From Arenimonas fontis (GTDB lineage: Bacteria; Pseudomonadota; Gammaproteobacteria; Xanthomonadales; Xanthomonadaceae), in the NCBI RefSeq assembly GCF_008386465.1, contig NZ_VUOD01000004.1, positions 186,001 through 250,000 on the forward strand: a stretch of DNA of 64,000 nucleotides, read 5' to 3'. A model generated the notes under the pieces. The model had not been told where the DNA came from. It ran no database searches and was given only the letters and a program-made list of their open reading frames with translations. The translations under genes and the position numbers were made by a program. Shown here piece after piece: positions 26,578 to 37,292 of this stretch. Position 1 is the stretch's first letter. Every line of letters starts with the position of its first letter.

Positions 26578-29500
26578 TCAGTCCACCCAGGCGCGGGCGT
26601 TGCGGAACATGCGCATCCAGGGGCTGTCCTCGCCCCACTCGGCCGGATGCCAGGACATCTGCACCGTCCGGAACACCCGCTCGGGGTGCGGCATCATCAG
26701 GGTGGCGCGGCCGTCGGCGCTGGTCAGACCGGTGATGCCGCCCGGCGAGCCGTTGGGGTTGGCCGGATAGGCTTCGCTGGGACGGCCATGGCCGTCCACG
26801 AAACGCAGGACCGTCCTGGCCAGGTCTGCATGTTCCGGCGCGTCGAACACCGCCCTGCCCTCGCCGTGCGCCACCACCACCGGAATGCGCGAACCGGCCA
26901 TGCCGGCGAAGAAGACCGACGGCGAGTCCTGCACTTCGACCAGCGCCAGCCGGGCCTCGTACTGCTCGCTGCGGTTGCGCAGGAAACGCGGCCAGTGTTC
27001 CGCGCCCGGCACCAGGCCCTTGAGCCGGGCCAGCATCTGGCAGCCGTTGCACACGCCCAGGCTGAAGCTGTCGGGGCGGGCGAAGAACCGGGCGAACATC
27101 TCCCGCAATGCCGGCCGTTCCAGGATCGAGGTGGCCCAGCCGCGGCCCGCGCCCAGCACGTCGCCGTAGCTGAAGCCGCCGCACGCGGCCAGGCCCTTGA
27201 ACGCATCCAGCGACCACCGGCCCTCGATCAGGTCGGACATGTGCACGTCCACGGCGGTGAACCCGGCACGATCGAAGGCGGCGGCCATCTCGATCTGGCC
27301 GTTGACGCCCTGCTCGCGCAGGATCGCCACCCGGGGCCGTATGCCGGTGGCGATATAGGGCGCGGCGATATCCCCGGCCGGGTCGAAGGTGAGCGTCGGC
27401 GACAGACCCGGATCGGCGAAATCGAGCCTGGCTTCGCGCTCGGACTCGGCGCAGGCCGGGTCGTCACGCAAGGACTGGATGGCGTGGGTGACCGACCACC
27501 AGGCCTCGAACAGCTCCTGCCAGCTCCACTCGGCCAACAGCTCGCGGCCATCGCTGATGCGGATGGCCGGCGCCACGCAGGGCCGGCCGATGCGCTGGGC
27601 GCAGTGGGTCAGTCCATGCCGGTTGACCAGGTCGGCAAAGGCGGCACGATCCTCGGCAGCGACCTGCACCACGGCCCCGAGTTCCTCGTTGAACAGGGTG
27701 CTGAACGGGTCCTCGCCCCAGCCTTCCAGGTCCAGTTCCAGGCCGCAGTGGCCGGCGAAGGCCATTTCGCACAGCGTCGCGAAGGCGCCGCCGTCGGCGC
27801 GGTCGTGGTAGGCCAGCAGCAGACCGTCGCGGCGGGCGTCGCGGATCAGCTCGAAGAAGGCGCGCAGGCGCTCGGGTTCGTCCAGGTCCGGGCAGGGACC
27901 GCCGAAGGCGCCGTAGACCTGGGCCAGGACCGAACCGCCCAGGCGGCGGGCGCCGGCGCCCAGGCCGATCAGCCACAGTTCGGAATCGGCCCTGCGGTCC
28001 AGCACCGGCAGCAACTGCGGCCGCACGTCGGCGACCCGGGCGAAGGCGCTGACCACCAGCGACACCGGCGCCACCACCTTCTGCGGGCCTTCCGGCGCCT
28101 GCCACTGCGCCTGCATGGACAGCGAGTCCTTTCCTACCGGGATGTCCAGGTCCAGCGCCGGACACAATTCCATGCCGACCGCGCGCACCGCGTCGAACAG
28201 CAGCGCGTCCTCGCCCTCGTGGCCGGCGGCCGCCATCCAGTTGGCCGACAGCTTCACTTCCTGCAGCGAATCCACCGGCGCCGCCACCAGGTTGGTGATG
28301 GCCTCGCCGACGGCCATGCGCGCCGAGGCGGCGGCATCGATCAGGGCCAGCGGCGTACGCTCGCCCAGGGCCATGGCCTCGCCGGCGTAGCCGTCGAAAT
28401 CGGTCAGGGTGAGGGCGGCGTCGGCCAGCGGCAGCTGCCAGGGGCCGACCATCTGGTCGCGGGCGCAGAGGCCGCCGACGCTGCGGTCGCCGATGGTGAC
28501 CAGGAAGTTCTTGGCCGCCACGGTCGGGTGCGAAAGCACGCGCAGGCCGGCCTCGCGCAGGTCAAGGCTGGCCGTGTCCAGGCGCGGCCAGCGGGTCGGG
28601 CGCGGTCGCTGCACGTCACGGTGCATCTTCGGCGAGCTGCCGAACAGCACGTCCATGGGCAGGTCTATCGGCGTGCTGCCGTCAGGCCCGCGCAACAGCA
28701 GGCGCTGCTCGGCGGTGACGGTGCCGACCACGGCGAAGACCGCGCGCTCGCGCCGGCAGATCCGCTCGAAGGCCTCCAGCCGGTCGGCGCCGATGCCCAG
28801 CACGTAACGCTCCTGGGCCTCGTTGCACCACAGCTGCATCGGCGAGAGCGAGGGATCGTCGCTGGGAATCCTTGCCAGCTCGATCACACCGCCGACGCCG
28901 GAATCGTGCAGCAGCTCGGGAATGGCGTTGGACAGGCCGCCGGCGCCGACGTCGTGCGCGCTGAGAATCGGATTCTGCTCGCCGAGGGCGACGCAACGGT
29001 CGATCACCTCCTGGCATCGCCGCTGCATCTCGGCGTTGTCGCGCTGCACCGAGGCGAAATCCAGATCCTCGCTGCTCTGGCCCGAGGCCAGGGACGAAGC
29101 GGCGCCGCCGCCCAGGCCGATCAGCATGGCCGGGCCGCCCAGCACCACCACGGCGTCGCCGGGCTTCAGGCCGAGCTTGCGGATCTGCACGCGGTCGATG
29201 GCGCCCAGGCCGCCGGCGAGCATGATCGGCTTGTCGTAGCCGCGCACCAGGCCCGGCCGCCCGGTCGGCAGCTCGAAACTGCGGAAATAGCCGGCCAGGG
29301 CCGGCCGGCCGAATTCGTTGTTGAAGGCGGCGGCGCCGATCGGGCCGTCCACCATGATTTCCAGGGCGCTGGCCATGCGCGGGTTCAGCGGCCGCTGGCC
29401 CTCCCACGGCCGTGCCAGGCCGGGGATGCGCAGGTGCGAGACGGTGAAGCCGGTCAGGCCGGCCTTGGGCTTGCCGCCGCGACCGGTCGCGCCTTCGTCG

Positions 29501-30432
29501 CGGATCTCGCCGCCGGCGCCGGTGGCGGCGCCCGGAAAGGGCGAGATAGCGGTCGGGTGGTTGTGCGTTTCCACCTTGATGGCGAAGGCCGAGTCGGCCA
29601 GCGGATCGTGCGCGTACTCGCCGCTGGCCGGGTCCGGGCGGAAACGCCGGCCCGGATGCCCTTCGATCACCGCCGCGTTGTCCCGGTACGCGGTCAGGGT
29701 GAACTGCGGGCTGCGCGCATGGGTGTTCCTGATCATGCGGAACAGCGACAGCGGCTGCGGCTCGCCGTCCACGGTCCAGTCGGCATTGAAGATCTTGTGC
29801 CGGCAGTGCTCGGAGTTGGCCTGGGCGAACATCATCAGCTCGGCGTCGGAGGGATCGCGGCCGAGCTCGGCGTAGCGGCGCTGCAGGTAGGCGATCTCGT
29901 CGTCCGACAGGGCCAGGCCCAGACGCGCATTGGCCTCCGCCAGGGCGGCCGCCGGGATGCGCTCGAGCGGGCCGGGCGCCGGCCGTTCGAACAGGGCTGC
30001 GGCCTGCTCGCGGCTGGCCAGCAGGCTCTGGGTCATCGGGTCGTGCAGCGTCCGGGCCAGGGCCGGCCAACGCGGGTCGCCGGCGGGCGGCAGGCCGGCC
30101 AGGTCCAGGCGCAGACCGCGTTCGGCCCGCCGCACCGGCAAGCCGGCACCGCGCAGGATCTCGGTGGCCTTGCTGGCCCAGGGCGACTGCGTGCCCAGGC
30201 GCGGCACCACGAAGCGTGATTCGGCGCCATCGGCGGGCGCCTCGCGGCCCGCGCAAGCTTCCAGGATCCGCCCGAGCGTTTCCGGATCGGGCCGGGCGCC
30301 GGGGTCTGGCTGGACGAAGTAGACATGCCAGGCACCGGTGACCCGGAGGCCTTCCACCACCTGCTGCAGACGGGCCTGGAGGCGGTCGCGCCGAAACGGC
30401 GACAGGGCCGGCAGGCCCTCGAGGACGATCAT
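26578..30432 (-). CDS. purL: Phosphoribosylformylglycinamidine synthase (large, fused form)
   Basis: A 1284-residue enzyme for the fourth step of purine synthesis (FGAR to FGAM using glutamine and ATP). The N-terminal PurS-like part is followed by two PurM-like halves; ATP/Mg segments include [20 protein letters not shown] and [19 protein letters not shown]. The C-terminal class I glutaminase has [29 protein letters not shown], the nucleophile GVCNGCQML and the late His-Glu. This is the single-chain form typical of gammaproteobacteria. The ATG at 30432 gives the normal N-terminus, but its ribosome site is weak. Confidence 0.97.
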   Translation of the reverse strand: MIVLEGLPALSPFRRDRLQARLQQVVEGLRVTGAWHVYFVQPDPGARPDPETLGRILEACAGREAPADGAESRFVVPRLGTQSPWASKATEILRGAGLPVRRAERGLRLDLAGLPPAGDPRWPALARTLHDPMTQSLLASREQAAALFERPAPGPLERIPAAALAEANARLGLALSDDEIAYLQRRYAELGRDPSDAELMMFAQANSEHCRHKIFNADWTVDGEPQPLSLFRMIRNTHARSPQFTLTAYRDNAAVIEGHPGRRFRPDPASGEYAHDPLADSAFAIKVETHNHPTAISPFPGAATGAGGEIRDEGATGRGGKPKAGLTGFTVSHLRIPGLARPWEGQRPLNPRMASALEIMVDGPIGAAAFNNEFGRPALAGYFRSFELPTGRPGLVRGYDKPIMLAGGLGAIDRVQIRKLGLKPGDAVVVLGGPAMLIGLGGGAASSLASGQSSEDLDFASVQRDNAEMQRRCQEVIDRCVALGEQNPILSAHDVGAGGLSNAIPELLHDSGVGGVIELARIPSDDPSLSPMQLWCNEAQERYVLGIGADRLEAFERICRRERAVFAVVGTVTAEQRLLLRGPDGSTPIDLPMDVLFGSSPKMHRDVQRPRPTRWPRLDTASLDLREAGLRVLSHPTVAAKNFLVTIGDRSVGGLCARDQMVGPWQLPLADAALTLTDFDGYAGEAMALGERTPLALIDAAASARMAVGEAITNLVAAPVDSLQEVKLSANWMAAAGHEGEDALLFDAVRAVGMELCPALDLDIPVGKDSLSMQAQWQAPEGPQKVVAPVSLVVSAFARVADVRPQLLPVLDRRADSELWLIGLGAGARRLGGSVLAQVYGAFGGPCPDLDEPERLRAFFELIRDARRDGLLLAYHDRADGGAFATLCEMAFAGHCGLELDLEGWGEDPFSTLFNEELGAVVQVAAEDRAAFADLVNRHGLTHCAQRIGRPCVAPAIRISDGRELLAEWSWQELFEAWWSVTHAIQSLRDDPACAESEREARLDFADPGLSPTLTFDPAGDIAAPYIATGIRPRVAILREQGVNGQIEMAAAFDRAGFTAVDVHMSDLIEGRWSLDAFKGLAACGGFSYGDVLGAGRGWATSILERPALREMFARFFARPDSFSLGVCNGCQMLARLKGLVPGAEHWPRFLRNRSEQYEARLALVEVQDSPSVFFAGMAGSRIPVVVAHGEGRAVFDAPEHADLARTVLRFVDGHGRPSEAYPANPNGSPGGITGLTSADGRATLMMPHPERVFRTVQMSWHPAEWGEDSPWMRMFRNARAWVD

Positions 30433-30590
30433 GACCGGAGGGGGTCCGTGGAACGCGGGGCCGGCATTGTAAACCAAGCCGGTCCCGGCCCCTGTCGCCG
30501 GCGCCGTGGCCCTTCAGCGGCCCGTGGTTTCGGACGACTCGGCCAGACCGCCGGGGCTGAAGGCGAACTCGCGCTGACCGGCGCAGCCGC

Positions 30591-31382
30591 TCAGCGGCCG
30601 GCCGCTTGCGAAAGCTCGTCCAGGCGGGCCCGCAGCTCGGCCGGTTCGACGTAGCCGCCCAGTTCGTGGCCGCTGGCGGCGTACACCGCCGGCGTCCCGC
30701 TCAGGCCGACCCGGCGCCCCAGGTCGTAGTCCATGGTGACCGGATTGCTGCAGCTCGCCCGCGGCAGCTCGACGCCGTTCTTGGCGTCGGTCAGGGCCTT
30801 GCGGCGGTCCCGGGCGCACCAGACCGACACCGCCTTCTCGAAGGAGTCCGAACCGATGCCGGCACGCGGGTAGAACAGGTATTCGACGGTGATGCCCTGC
30901 CGGTTGTACTCGGCGATCTGCCGGTGCATGCGCCGGCAGAAGCCGCAGTCTATGTCGGTGAAGACCTTGATCACGTGTTTCTCGTCGGCGGCCGGGAACA
31001 CCACCCCGCGCTCGCGGATGTCCACCGCGTCCAGCAGGGCCTTGCGGTTCCTGGCCTCGCTGTGCCGGGTCAGGTTGTCGCGCGCCTGCACGTCCACCAG
31101 GGCACCTTGGATCAGGTATTTGCCGTCGTTGCTCACGTACAGCACCCGCCCCTCGACACTGGCCTCGAACAGGCCGGGCAGCGGCGAAGGCCGGATACCG
31201 GTCACTTCCACGCCCGGCAGCAGTGATTCCAGCGCCTCCCGCACCCTTGCCTCGGCGGCGCCGTCCTGCGCTGGAACGGCGGGACGGGCCGCCGCGGCCG
31301 CGGCGGCCTGGTCTGGCGGTTCGGCGGCGCAGGCGGCGAGGCTGGCACCCAGGGCGAGGGAGAGAAGCAGGCTGCGGTTCAT
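30591..31382 (-). CDS. dsbC: Thiol:disulfide interchange protein DsbC, predicted lipoprotein
   Basis: A 263-residue periplasmic disulphide isomerase. The N-terminal dimerisation domain has VRVREALESLLPGVEVTGI-like features, then the thioredoxin-like domain with active site CGFC (TDIDCGFCRRMH) and the cis-proline loop SGTPAVY. A second cysteine pair (WC...SC) is present, as in DsbC. The signal peptide ends in a lipobox, L15-A16-A17-C18, so it is probably membrane-anchored rather than soluble as in E. coli. An alanine-rich linker follows the lipidated cysteine. It lies downstream of xerD, a pairing common in gammaproteobacteria. Confidence 0.92.
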   Translation of the reverse strand: MNRSLLLSLALGASLAACAAEPPDQAAAAAAARPAVPAQDGAAEARVREALESLLPGVEVTGIRPSPLPGLFEASVEGRVLYVSNDGKYLIQGALVDVQARDNLTRHSEARNRKALLDAVDIRERGVVFPAADEKHVIKVFTDIDCGFCRRMHRQIAEYNRQGITVEYLFYPRAGIGSDSFEKAVSVWCARDRRKALTDAKNGVELPRASCSNPVTMDYDLGRRVGLSGTPAVYAASGHELGGYVEPAELRARLDELSQAAGR

Positions 31383-31474
31383 TCGGGATTTCCTGGCGGG
31401 TGTGCGGCTTCCGACCCCGGCACGGGTCGGAAGTTCGCGATTCTGGCACAGCCGCCCGGCCTGGCGGCCGCTGC

Positions 31475-32392
31475 TCAGGCCCGCGGATGGTGTTGCTGGT
31501 GCAAGCGCTTGAGCCCTTCGCGGGCCACCAGCGTATATATCTGGGTGGTGGACAGCGAGCTGTGCCCCAGCAGCATCTGCAGGGTGCGCAGGTCGGCGCC
31601 GTGGTTGAGCAGGTGGGTGGCGAAGCTGTGGCGAAGGCCGTGCGGGCTGACCCGGACCGGGTCCACGCCGGCCGCCGCCGCCAGGCGTTTGACCGTGCTC
31701 CAGAACTGCTGCCGGCTCAGGACCTCGCCGCGCCGGCCCAGGAACAGCGGCGCCGCCGGCCTGCCTCCGGCCAGCACCGGCCGCGCCTCCCGCAGGTAGC
31801 GCTGCAGCCAGTGCTGCGCCTCCTCACCCAGCGGCACCAGCCGCTCCCTGTTGCCCTTGCCGGTGACCCGCAGCACCCCCTGGCGCAGGTTGACCGCGGT
31901 GGCCGGCAGGTTCACCAGCTCGCTGACGCGCAGGCCGGTGGCATACATCAACTCGATCATGGCGCGGTCGCGCAGGCCGGTCGGCGCGGTCGGGTCGGGG
32001 GCGGCGATCAGCGCTTCGACCTCGGTTTCGGACAAGGCCTTGGGCAGGCTGCGGCCGAGCCTGGGCGGGTCCAGGCGCGCGGTCGGGTCGTCCTCGCGCA
32101 GGCCCAGCCGCAGTTGCTGGGCGAAGAAGGCACGCAGTGCCGACAGCAGCCGGGCGTTGCTGCGCGGCGAATATCCCTCGCCGGCGCGCCAGGCCAGGTA
32201 GGCGAACAGGTCCTGGCGGCCGACCCCCGCCAGGCGCGCGCCGCGGGCCGCAAGCCAGCGGGCAAGCCCTTCCAGATCCCGCCGGTAGCCGTCCAGGGTG
32301 TGCCGGGACAAGCCGGCCTCGGCCCAGGCCCGGTCCAGGAAAGCGGCGACGGCGTGCCGGTCTTCGTCGGCCGGCGCCGGCAAGGCCAGCAT
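31475..32392 (-). CDS. xerD: Site-specific tyrosine recombinase XerD
   Basis: A 305-residue recombinase that, with XerC, resolves chromosome dimers at dif. The catalytic set is visible: R in [10 protein letters not shown] in TGKGNRER, H-x2-R in [15 protein letters not shown] in [11 protein letters not shown], and the nucleophilic tyrosine in QIYT. The N-terminal SAM-like core-binding domain has [16 protein letters not shown] prefer the ATG at 32392, which gives the normal length. An ATG at 32464 would add a 24-residue Arg/Pro-rich extension. Confidence 0.94.
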   Translation of the reverse strand: MLALPAPADEDRHAVAAFLDRAWAEAGLSRHTLDGYRRDLEGLARWLAARGARLAGVGRQDLFAYLAWRAGEGYSPRSNARLLSALRAFFAQQLRLGLREDDPTARLDPPRLGRSLPKALSETEVEALIAAPDPTAPTGLRDRAMIELMYATGLRVSELVNLPATAVNLRQGVLRVTGKGNRERLVPLGEEAQHWLQRYLREARPVLAGGRPAAPLFLGRRGEVLSRQQFWSTVKRLAAAAGVDPVRVSPHGLRHSFATHLLNHGADLRTLQMLLGHSSLSTTQIYTLVAREGLKRLHQQHHPRA

Positions 32393-32510
32393 GCGCGCGC
32401 GACGATCGGCCGGGCGGCTGGCCGGGCGATCGGCTCGACTGTCGGCGGGGCGGCGGGGCGGCATGCCGAAAGCTTAGCGGCCACCCCGCCGCGCCGGCTA
32501 TGCTTGCGCG

Positions 32511-32954
32511 ATGTCCGACTCCACCATTCCGCCAGCGCGGCCGGCCCATCTGGGCTGGCGGCTGGTTGCCCTTCTGTACGACTTTTTCCCGGTCCTGGCC
32601 CTGTGGTTCGCCGGCAGCGGCCTGGTGCTGCTGCTGCGCGGCGGTGCACCGGTACTGCCGGACAGCCCGGCCGCCTGGGCCGAACTCGCGTTCCTGTGGG
32701 CGATAAGCGGCGCTTATGCCGTCCTGTCCTGGCGGCGCGGCGGTCAGACGCTGGGCATGCGGCCCTGGCGTCTGAAGGTGGTCGCCGCCGACGGCCGCCC
32801 GGCCGGCACCCCTGCCCTGGCGCTGCGTTACCTCGTGGCCACGCTCTCCCTGGCCGCCGCCGGCCTGGGCTTCCTCTGGTGCCTGGTGGACAGCGACCGC
32901 CGCGCCTGGCACGACCTCGCCAGCCGCACCGTCCTGGTCCGCCTGGAGCGCTGA
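32511..32954 (+). CDS. RDD-family membrane protein
   Basis: A 147-residue protein with the RDD pattern: GWRLVALLYDFF (R and D of the first motif), GGQTLGMRPWRLKVV after the second helix, and DSDRRAWHDLASRTVLV near the C-terminus. Three to four hydrophobic segments. The molecular function is unknown; some RDD proteins act in ion exchange. A TATGCT six bases before the ATG could be a -10 element, which would make the mRNA nearly leaderless, but no -35 is seen. Divergent from xerD. Confidence 0.85.
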   Translation: MSDSTIPPARPAHLGWRLVALLYDFFPVLALWFAGSGLVLLLRGGAPVLPDSPAAWAELAFLWAISGAYAVLSWRRGGQTLGMRPWRLKVVAADGRPAGTPALALRYLVATLSLAAAGLGFLWCLVDSDRRAWHDLASRTVLVRLER

Positions 32955-33019
32955 GCCCTTTGCCGCGGGCGTACCCGGACCGGGCAAGCCCGCATCCCCG
33001 GCGCCTGTCCCCGGGCACG

Positions 33020-33058
33020 TCGCCGGCCGGCGTCCGTGCGAATCCGCGTCGGGAATCT
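33020..33058. repeat. Dispersed intergenic repeat, copy 3 (partial)
   Basis: GTGCGAATCCGCGTCGGGAATC in the gap between the convergent RDD and lptG genes matches the right part of copy 1 (AATCCGCGTC plus GAATC). It lacks the other half. Confidence 0.35.
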
Positions 33059-34160
33059 ATTCGCGACGGCCGAAGATGCCCCAGCTCAGGGCCATCAGCG
33101 CGGCCGGGGGCAGCAGGTAGGCCAGACGGGCATCGAAGCGGTAGACGTCCGAGAGGCTGACCGCCAGCCGCTGCGCCAGCAGGTAGGCGATACCGATGAC
33201 GATGGCGATGAACAGCCGCTTGCCGAAGCCGCCCGAACGCAGCGAGCCGAAGGCAAAGGGCAGCGTCGAAATGCACAGCACCGCCACGTTCAGCGGATAG
33301 AACCAGCGGCCCCAGTAGACGTTCTCGAACGCCCTGGCATCCAGGCCGTTGCGCTCGAGGTAGGCGATCTGCCGCCGAAGCTCGGCCGAACTCAGGTAGC
33401 GCGGCCGCCTGGTGGCCGTCGCCAGGGTCTGGCCATCGAGCCGGCTCTCCCAGCGTTCCTCCGCCGCCTCCTCGCGAGCGGCCGCCCGCTCGCCGAAGCG
33501 GATGCGGACGACGTCGCGCAGGCGCCAGTGCTCGCCGTCGTGTTCCGCCTGGCGTGCCTCGGCAAGCGACAGCAGACGGCCCTCATCGTCGAACTCGTAC
33601 AGGCGCACGCCACGCAACTCGGTCCGGATCCGGCCCTGGTGCTCGCGGCTGACGCCGTCGCGGGCGTTGATGAAGACATTGCCCTCCCGCGCCCACAGGC
33701 CGGAAACCCGGGCCAGGGCCACGTCGCCTGTCTTGGCATCCGAGACGATGTCGGAGGCGTTCTGTTCGGCCATCGGCGCCAGGGTTTCGGCATTGACCAC
33801 CATCGCCGCGGTCAGTACCGACAGCAACGCCAACCCGCCCAGGCCGATCCGCAGCCGCGACAGGCCGAGCGCGCGCATGGCGGTCAGCTCGGAGCGACCG
33901 GCAAGCGCGCCGAGGCCCAACACGCTGCCGATCAGCGCGGCGATCGGAAACAACTCGTAGGCCCGGCGCGGCACCGTCCAGGCGACGTAGGCCAGGGCGT
34001 GGCCGAGGCTGTATTCGCCCTGGCCGAGCTCGTCGAGTTCATTGACCAGGGCGGTGATCACGTCGAAGCCCAGCAGCACGCCCCAGGCCGCCAGCGCCGA
34101 CACCATCACGGTGCGCGCCAGATAGGCGTCCACGCGGCGGGGACGTGGCAGGGGAATCAC
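33057..34160 (-). CDS. lptG: LPS export permease LptG
   Basis: A 367-residue permease of the LptBFG ABC transporter that extracts lipopolysaccharide from the inner membrane. I chose the GTG at 34160 because it overlaps the lptF stop (GTGA) and begins just before VDAYLARTVMVSALAAWGVLL. Three helices precede a periplasmic beta-jellyroll, and three follow it. The coupling segment ELTAMRALGLSRLRI and the late FYPLNVAVLCISTLPFAFGS are typical. The C-terminal end is GIFGRRE. Confidence 0.94.
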   Translation of the reverse strand: MIPLPRPRRVDAYLARTVMVSALAAWGVLLGFDVITALVNELDELGQGEYSLGHALAYVAWTVPRRAYELFPIAALIGSVLGLGALAGRSELTAMRALGLSRLRIGLGGLALLSVLTAAMVVNAETLAPMAEQNASDIVSDAKTGDVALARVSGLWAREGNVFINARDGVSREHQGRIRTELRGVRLYEFDDEGRLLSLAEARQAEHDGEHWRLRDVVRIRFGERAAAREEAAEERWESRLDGQTLATATRRPRYLSSAELRRQIAYLERNGLDARAFENVYWGRWFYPLNVAVLCISTLPFAFGSLRSGGFGKRLFIAIVIGIAYLLAQRLAVSLSDVYRFDARLAYLLPPAALMALSWGIFGRRE

Positions 34161-35236
34161 GGCGCCCGCCCCGGACGACGCAGGCGGCCGTCGCGCAGGA
34201 ACCACCACAGCGACAGCGACAGCAGCGGCACCAGCACCCACCACAGCCCGAGGCCGGCGGCGATGCTGCCATCGGCCAGCCAGCCCTTGCCCAGCACCAG
34301 CAGCGCCATGGCGTTGACGTAGATCAGGATGGCGGCCAGTACCCGGCCATGACGCGCCTGGCGCGGCGAACCGCGCCCCAGCGGCATCGCCAGCAGGCCA
34401 AGCGCCAGCGCCAGCAGCGGCGTGGCCAGGCGCCAGTGCAGCTCGGCCCGGGACGGCGCGTCCTCCAGCCGCAGCAACTCGCCGGTCGGACGCGCCTCCA
34501 GCGCCTCCGCCTCGGCTTCGACCTCGCGGTCCGGCACCCGCATCTCGTTTTCGGCGAAACGCATCATGCGGAAATCCAGCGCGCCCGGCGCCCCCTCGAC
34601 CCGAAAGCCGTCACGCAGCAGCAGGTAACGCTCGACCTCGCCCTCGAAGCGCATTTCGCCGTCGGCGGCGGTGATCACGTCCACCCGGCCGTCCCGCTCC
34701 GCCTGCACGAACAGCCGGCGGAACTTCGTCCCGTCCGTGCTGAGCTCGCCGACGTAGATGATGCCGCTGCGCCCGGGCAACTCGCGGAAGCGACCGGCTT
34801 CCAGCCCGGCCACCAGGAAGGACCGGTTGGCGGTGTCCACCATGTCGCGGGCGATCCTGGCGCCCAGCGGCGCCGCCCACAGGGCGCTGGCCGCGATGAT
34901 CGCCGCCACCGGCAACACCACCATGGCCAGCGGTCGCCACAAGGCCTGCGGGCCCAGGCCGACGGCCGCCAGCACCGACATCTCGCTCTCGCCGTACATC
35001 CGGCCTATACACAGCAGCAAGCCGATGAACAGGGCCAGCGGCAGCAGCACCGGCAACACCTGGATGGAGCGCAGGCCCAACTGCGAGAGCAGCAGGCCGG
35101 CAGGAACCTTGCCGCGGGCGATCTCGCTCATCAGGTCCACCAGCAGGCCGCCCAGGCCGACCAGCAGCAGCACGATCGCCACGGCCGCCACGCTCGCGGC
35201 GAACTCGCGCGCCAGGTATCGCTCGATCAGCCGCAT
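34157..35236 (-). CDS. lptF: LPS export permease LptF
   Basis: A 359-residue partner of LptG. The N-terminus MRLIERYLAREF and the coupling segment ESEMSVLAAVGLGP are characteristic. The periplasmic domain lies between two sets of three helices, with HWRLATPLLALALGLLAMPLG leading the second set. It is divergent from pepA, the standard gammaproteobacterial arrangement. Confidence 0.94.
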   Translation of the reverse strand: MRLIERYLAREFAASVAAVAIVLLLVGLGGLLVDLMSEIARGKVPAGLLLSQLGLRSIQVLPVLLPLALFIGLLLCIGRMYGESEMSVLAAVGLGPQALWRPLAMVVLPVAAIIAASALWAAPLGARIARDMVDTANRSFLVAGLEAGRFRELPGRSGIIYVGELSTDGTKFRRLFVQAERDGRVDVITAADGEMRFEGEVERYLLLRDGFRVEGAPGALDFRMMRFAENEMRVPDREVEAEAEALEARPTGELLRLEDAPSRAELHWRLATPLLALALGLLAMPLGRGSPRQARHGRVLAAILIYVNAMALLVLGKGWLADGSIAAGLGLWWVLVPLLSLSLWWFLRDGRLRRPGRAP

Positions 35237-35267
35237 GCGCTTCGTCGGGCCTCGGTATCGGGGGGCT

Positions 35268-35276
35268 TGCTAGAAT
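35268..35276 (+). promoter_or_regulatory. Extended -10 promoter element for pepA
   Basis: TGCTAGAAT is a good extended -10 (TG-n-TAGAAT), about 75 bp before the pepA ATG. No clear -35 is present, as is usual for extended -10 promoters. The same 9-mer occurs before the UPF0149 gene on the other strand (39200-39192). Confidence 0.5.
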
Positions 35277-35350
35277 CCCGGGCCTGACCGGCCGCCCACC
35301 CATGGCGGCACCGGACCCGAACTCGACACGGATTGTACGGAATCCCTCCC

Positions 35351-36823
35351 ATGGCCCTCGAATTTCGCCTGAACCCCGCCGAACCCGCCAGCGTCGATAC
35401 CGATTGCGTCGTCATCGGCCTCTATGCCGACGGCGGCCTGTCGCCCTCGGGCCAGGCGGTGGACGCCGCCAGCGGCGGCCGCCTCGCCGCCCTGGCCGCG
35501 CGCGGCGACCTGTCGGGCAAGACCGGACAGACCGCGCTGCTGCCCGACCTGCCCGGCATCGAGGCGCCGCGTGTGCTGGTGGTGGGCCTGGGAGAACGCG
35601 GCAAGTTCGGCGTGCCGGCCTATCTCAAGGCGGTCGGCGATGCCGTACGCGCACTCAGGACCGGCCCCAGCCGGCGCGCCCTGCTGACCCTGAACGATAT
35701 CGAGGTGCCCGGCCGCGATGCCGGCTGGGCCCTGCGCCAAGCCGTCGTCGCCGCCGACCACGCGGCCTACGCCTACACCGCCACCCGTGGCCGGAACGGC
35801 GATACCGGCCTGAAGTCGGTCGAACTCGTCGGCAACGCAGGGTCGGCCAGGGAGCTCGAGCGCGGCATCGCCATCGCGGCCGGCGTCGAGCTGGCCCGCG
35901 AGCTGGGCAACCTGCCGCCGAACATCTGCAATCCCGGCTATCTGGCCGACGCCGCCCGGCGCATCGCGGAAGAGCACGAAGGTGTGCAGGTGGAGATCCT
36001 CGAACGCGCGGACATGGAGAAGCTGGGCATGGGCGCGCTGCTGGCGGTGGCACGCGGCTCGGCCAACCCGCCGCGGCTGGTGGTGCTGCGCTACGACGGC
36101 GGCGGCGACGCCAGGCCCTATGCCCTGGTCGGCAAGGGCATCACCTTCGACACCGGCGGCATCAACCTCAAGGTCCAGGGCGGCATCGAGGAAATGAAGT
36201 TCGACATGTGCGGCGCCGCCAGCGTGTTCGGCGCCTTCCTGGCCGCCGTGCGCATGCGGCTGCCGATCAACCTGGTGATGGTGGTGCCGGCGGTGGAAAA
36301 CATGCCGGATGCCGACGCCTACCGGCCCAGCGACGTGCTGACCTCGATGTCCGGCAAGACCATCGAGGTGGGCAATACCGATGCCGAAGGCCGGCTGATC
36401 CTGTGCGACGCGCTGACCTACGTTCAGCGCTACGAACCGCAGGCGATCGTCGACGTGGCCACGCTGACCGGCGCCTGCATCATCGCCCTGGGCAAGTTCG
36501 CCGCCGGCCTGATGAGCAAGCACGACGACCTGGCCGCCGAACTGCTGGCCGCCGGCGAGACCGTGCACGACCGGGCCTGGCGCCTGCCGCTGTGGGACGA
36601 CTACCAGACCCAGCTGGAATCGGCTTTCGCCGACGTCTACAACATCGGCGGCAAGGCAGCCGGCACCATCACCGCCGGCTGTTTCCTGTCGCGCTTCACC
36701 GAAGGGCAGCGCTGGGCGCACCTGGACATCGCCGGCGTGTCCAACGGCGAGGGCCGCAAGGGTCTGGCCACCGGCCGGCCGGTGGGACTGCTGGCGCAAT
36801 GGCTGATCGACCGGGCCGGCTGA
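35351..36823 (+). CDS. pepA: Leucyl aminopeptidase (M17)
   Basis: A 490-residue cytosolic dinuclear-metal aminopeptidase. The metal/catalytic blocks [15 protein letters not shown] and the M17 signature NTDAEGRL are intact. The N-terminal domain is less conserved. In related proteobacteria PepA also binds DNA in recombination and regulation, which the sequence cannot show. The ATG at 35351 gives MALEFRLN, a typical N-terminus; a TTG six codons upstream is less likely. Eight bases separate it from holC. Confidence 0.96.
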   Translation: MALEFRLNPAEPASVDTDCVVIGLYADGGLSPSGQAVDAASGGRLAALAARGDLSGKTGQTALLPDLPGIEAPRVLVVGLGERGKFGVPAYLKAVGDAVRALRTGPSRRALLTLNDIEVPGRDAGWALRQAVVAADHAAYAYTATRGRNGDTGLKSVELVGNAGSARELERGIAIAAGVELARELGNLPPNICNPGYLADAARRIAEEHEGVQVEILERADMEKLGMGALLAVARGSANPPRLVVLRYDGGGDARPYALVGKGITFDTGGINLKVQGGIEEMKFDMCGAASVFGAFLAAVRMRLPINLVMVVPAVENMPDADAYRPSDVLTSMSGKTIEVGNTDAEGRLILCDALTYVQRYEPQAIVDVATLTGACIIALGKFAAGLMSKHDDLAAELLAAGETVHDRAWRLPLWDDYQTQLESAFADVYNIGGKAAGTITAGCFLSRFTEGQRWAHLDIAGVSNGEGRKGLATGRPVGLLAQWLIDRAG

Positions 36824-36830
36824 TCCGGCG

Positions 36831-37256
36831 ATGCCGCGCGCCGACTTCTACCTGATCGGTAAGCCGCGCTTCCGCGAGCAGCCGCTGCTGCTGGTCTGCG
36901 AACTGGCCCGCAAGGCCGTGAACGCCGGCCAGCCGCTGCTGGTGCTGGCGGCCTCGCGCGAACAGGCCGAGGCCCTGGACGACCTGATGTGGTCCTTCGA
37001 TCCGGACGAATACCTGCCGCACCAGATCGCAGGCCTGGACGAGGATGAGGCCGACGTCGAGGTGCTGATCGCCCCGCCCGACCAGTCGCCGCCGATGCGG
37101 CCGCTGGTCCTCAACCTGCGCGACGAACCGGTGCCCGGCGGCTTCGAGCGGGTTCTGGAGGTCGTGCCTGCCGACCCCGCCGCCCGCGGCCCCCTGCGCG
37201 AACGCTGGAAGCACTACCAGGCGCAAGGTCTGGAGCTGAACAAGCACGACATGTAG
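36831..37256 (+). CDS. holC: DNA polymerase III chi subunit
   Basis: A 141-residue clamp-loader accessory subunit that links the polymerase to single-strand-binding protein. It shows DFYLIG at the start, the central WSFDPDEYLPHQIAG and the C-terminal RERWKHYQAQGLELNKHDM. Positioned directly after pepA as in many gammaproteobacteria. Confidence 0.93.
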   Translation: MPRADFYLIGKPRFREQPLLLVCELARKAVNAGQPLLVLAASREQAEALDDLMWSFDPDEYLPHQIAGLDEDEADVEVLIAPPDQSPPMRPLVLNLRDEPVPGGFERVLEVVPADPAARGPLRERWKHYQAQGLELNKHDM

Positions 37257-37292
37257 GGGTTTTGACCGCGGAATCACCCGGATGAAAACCCC

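Noticed and set aside
26518-30219. A 1233-codon open frame opposite purL
   Set aside because: Its third-position pattern mirrors purL on the other strand; the product is His/Gln/Gly/Arg-rich with no domain.
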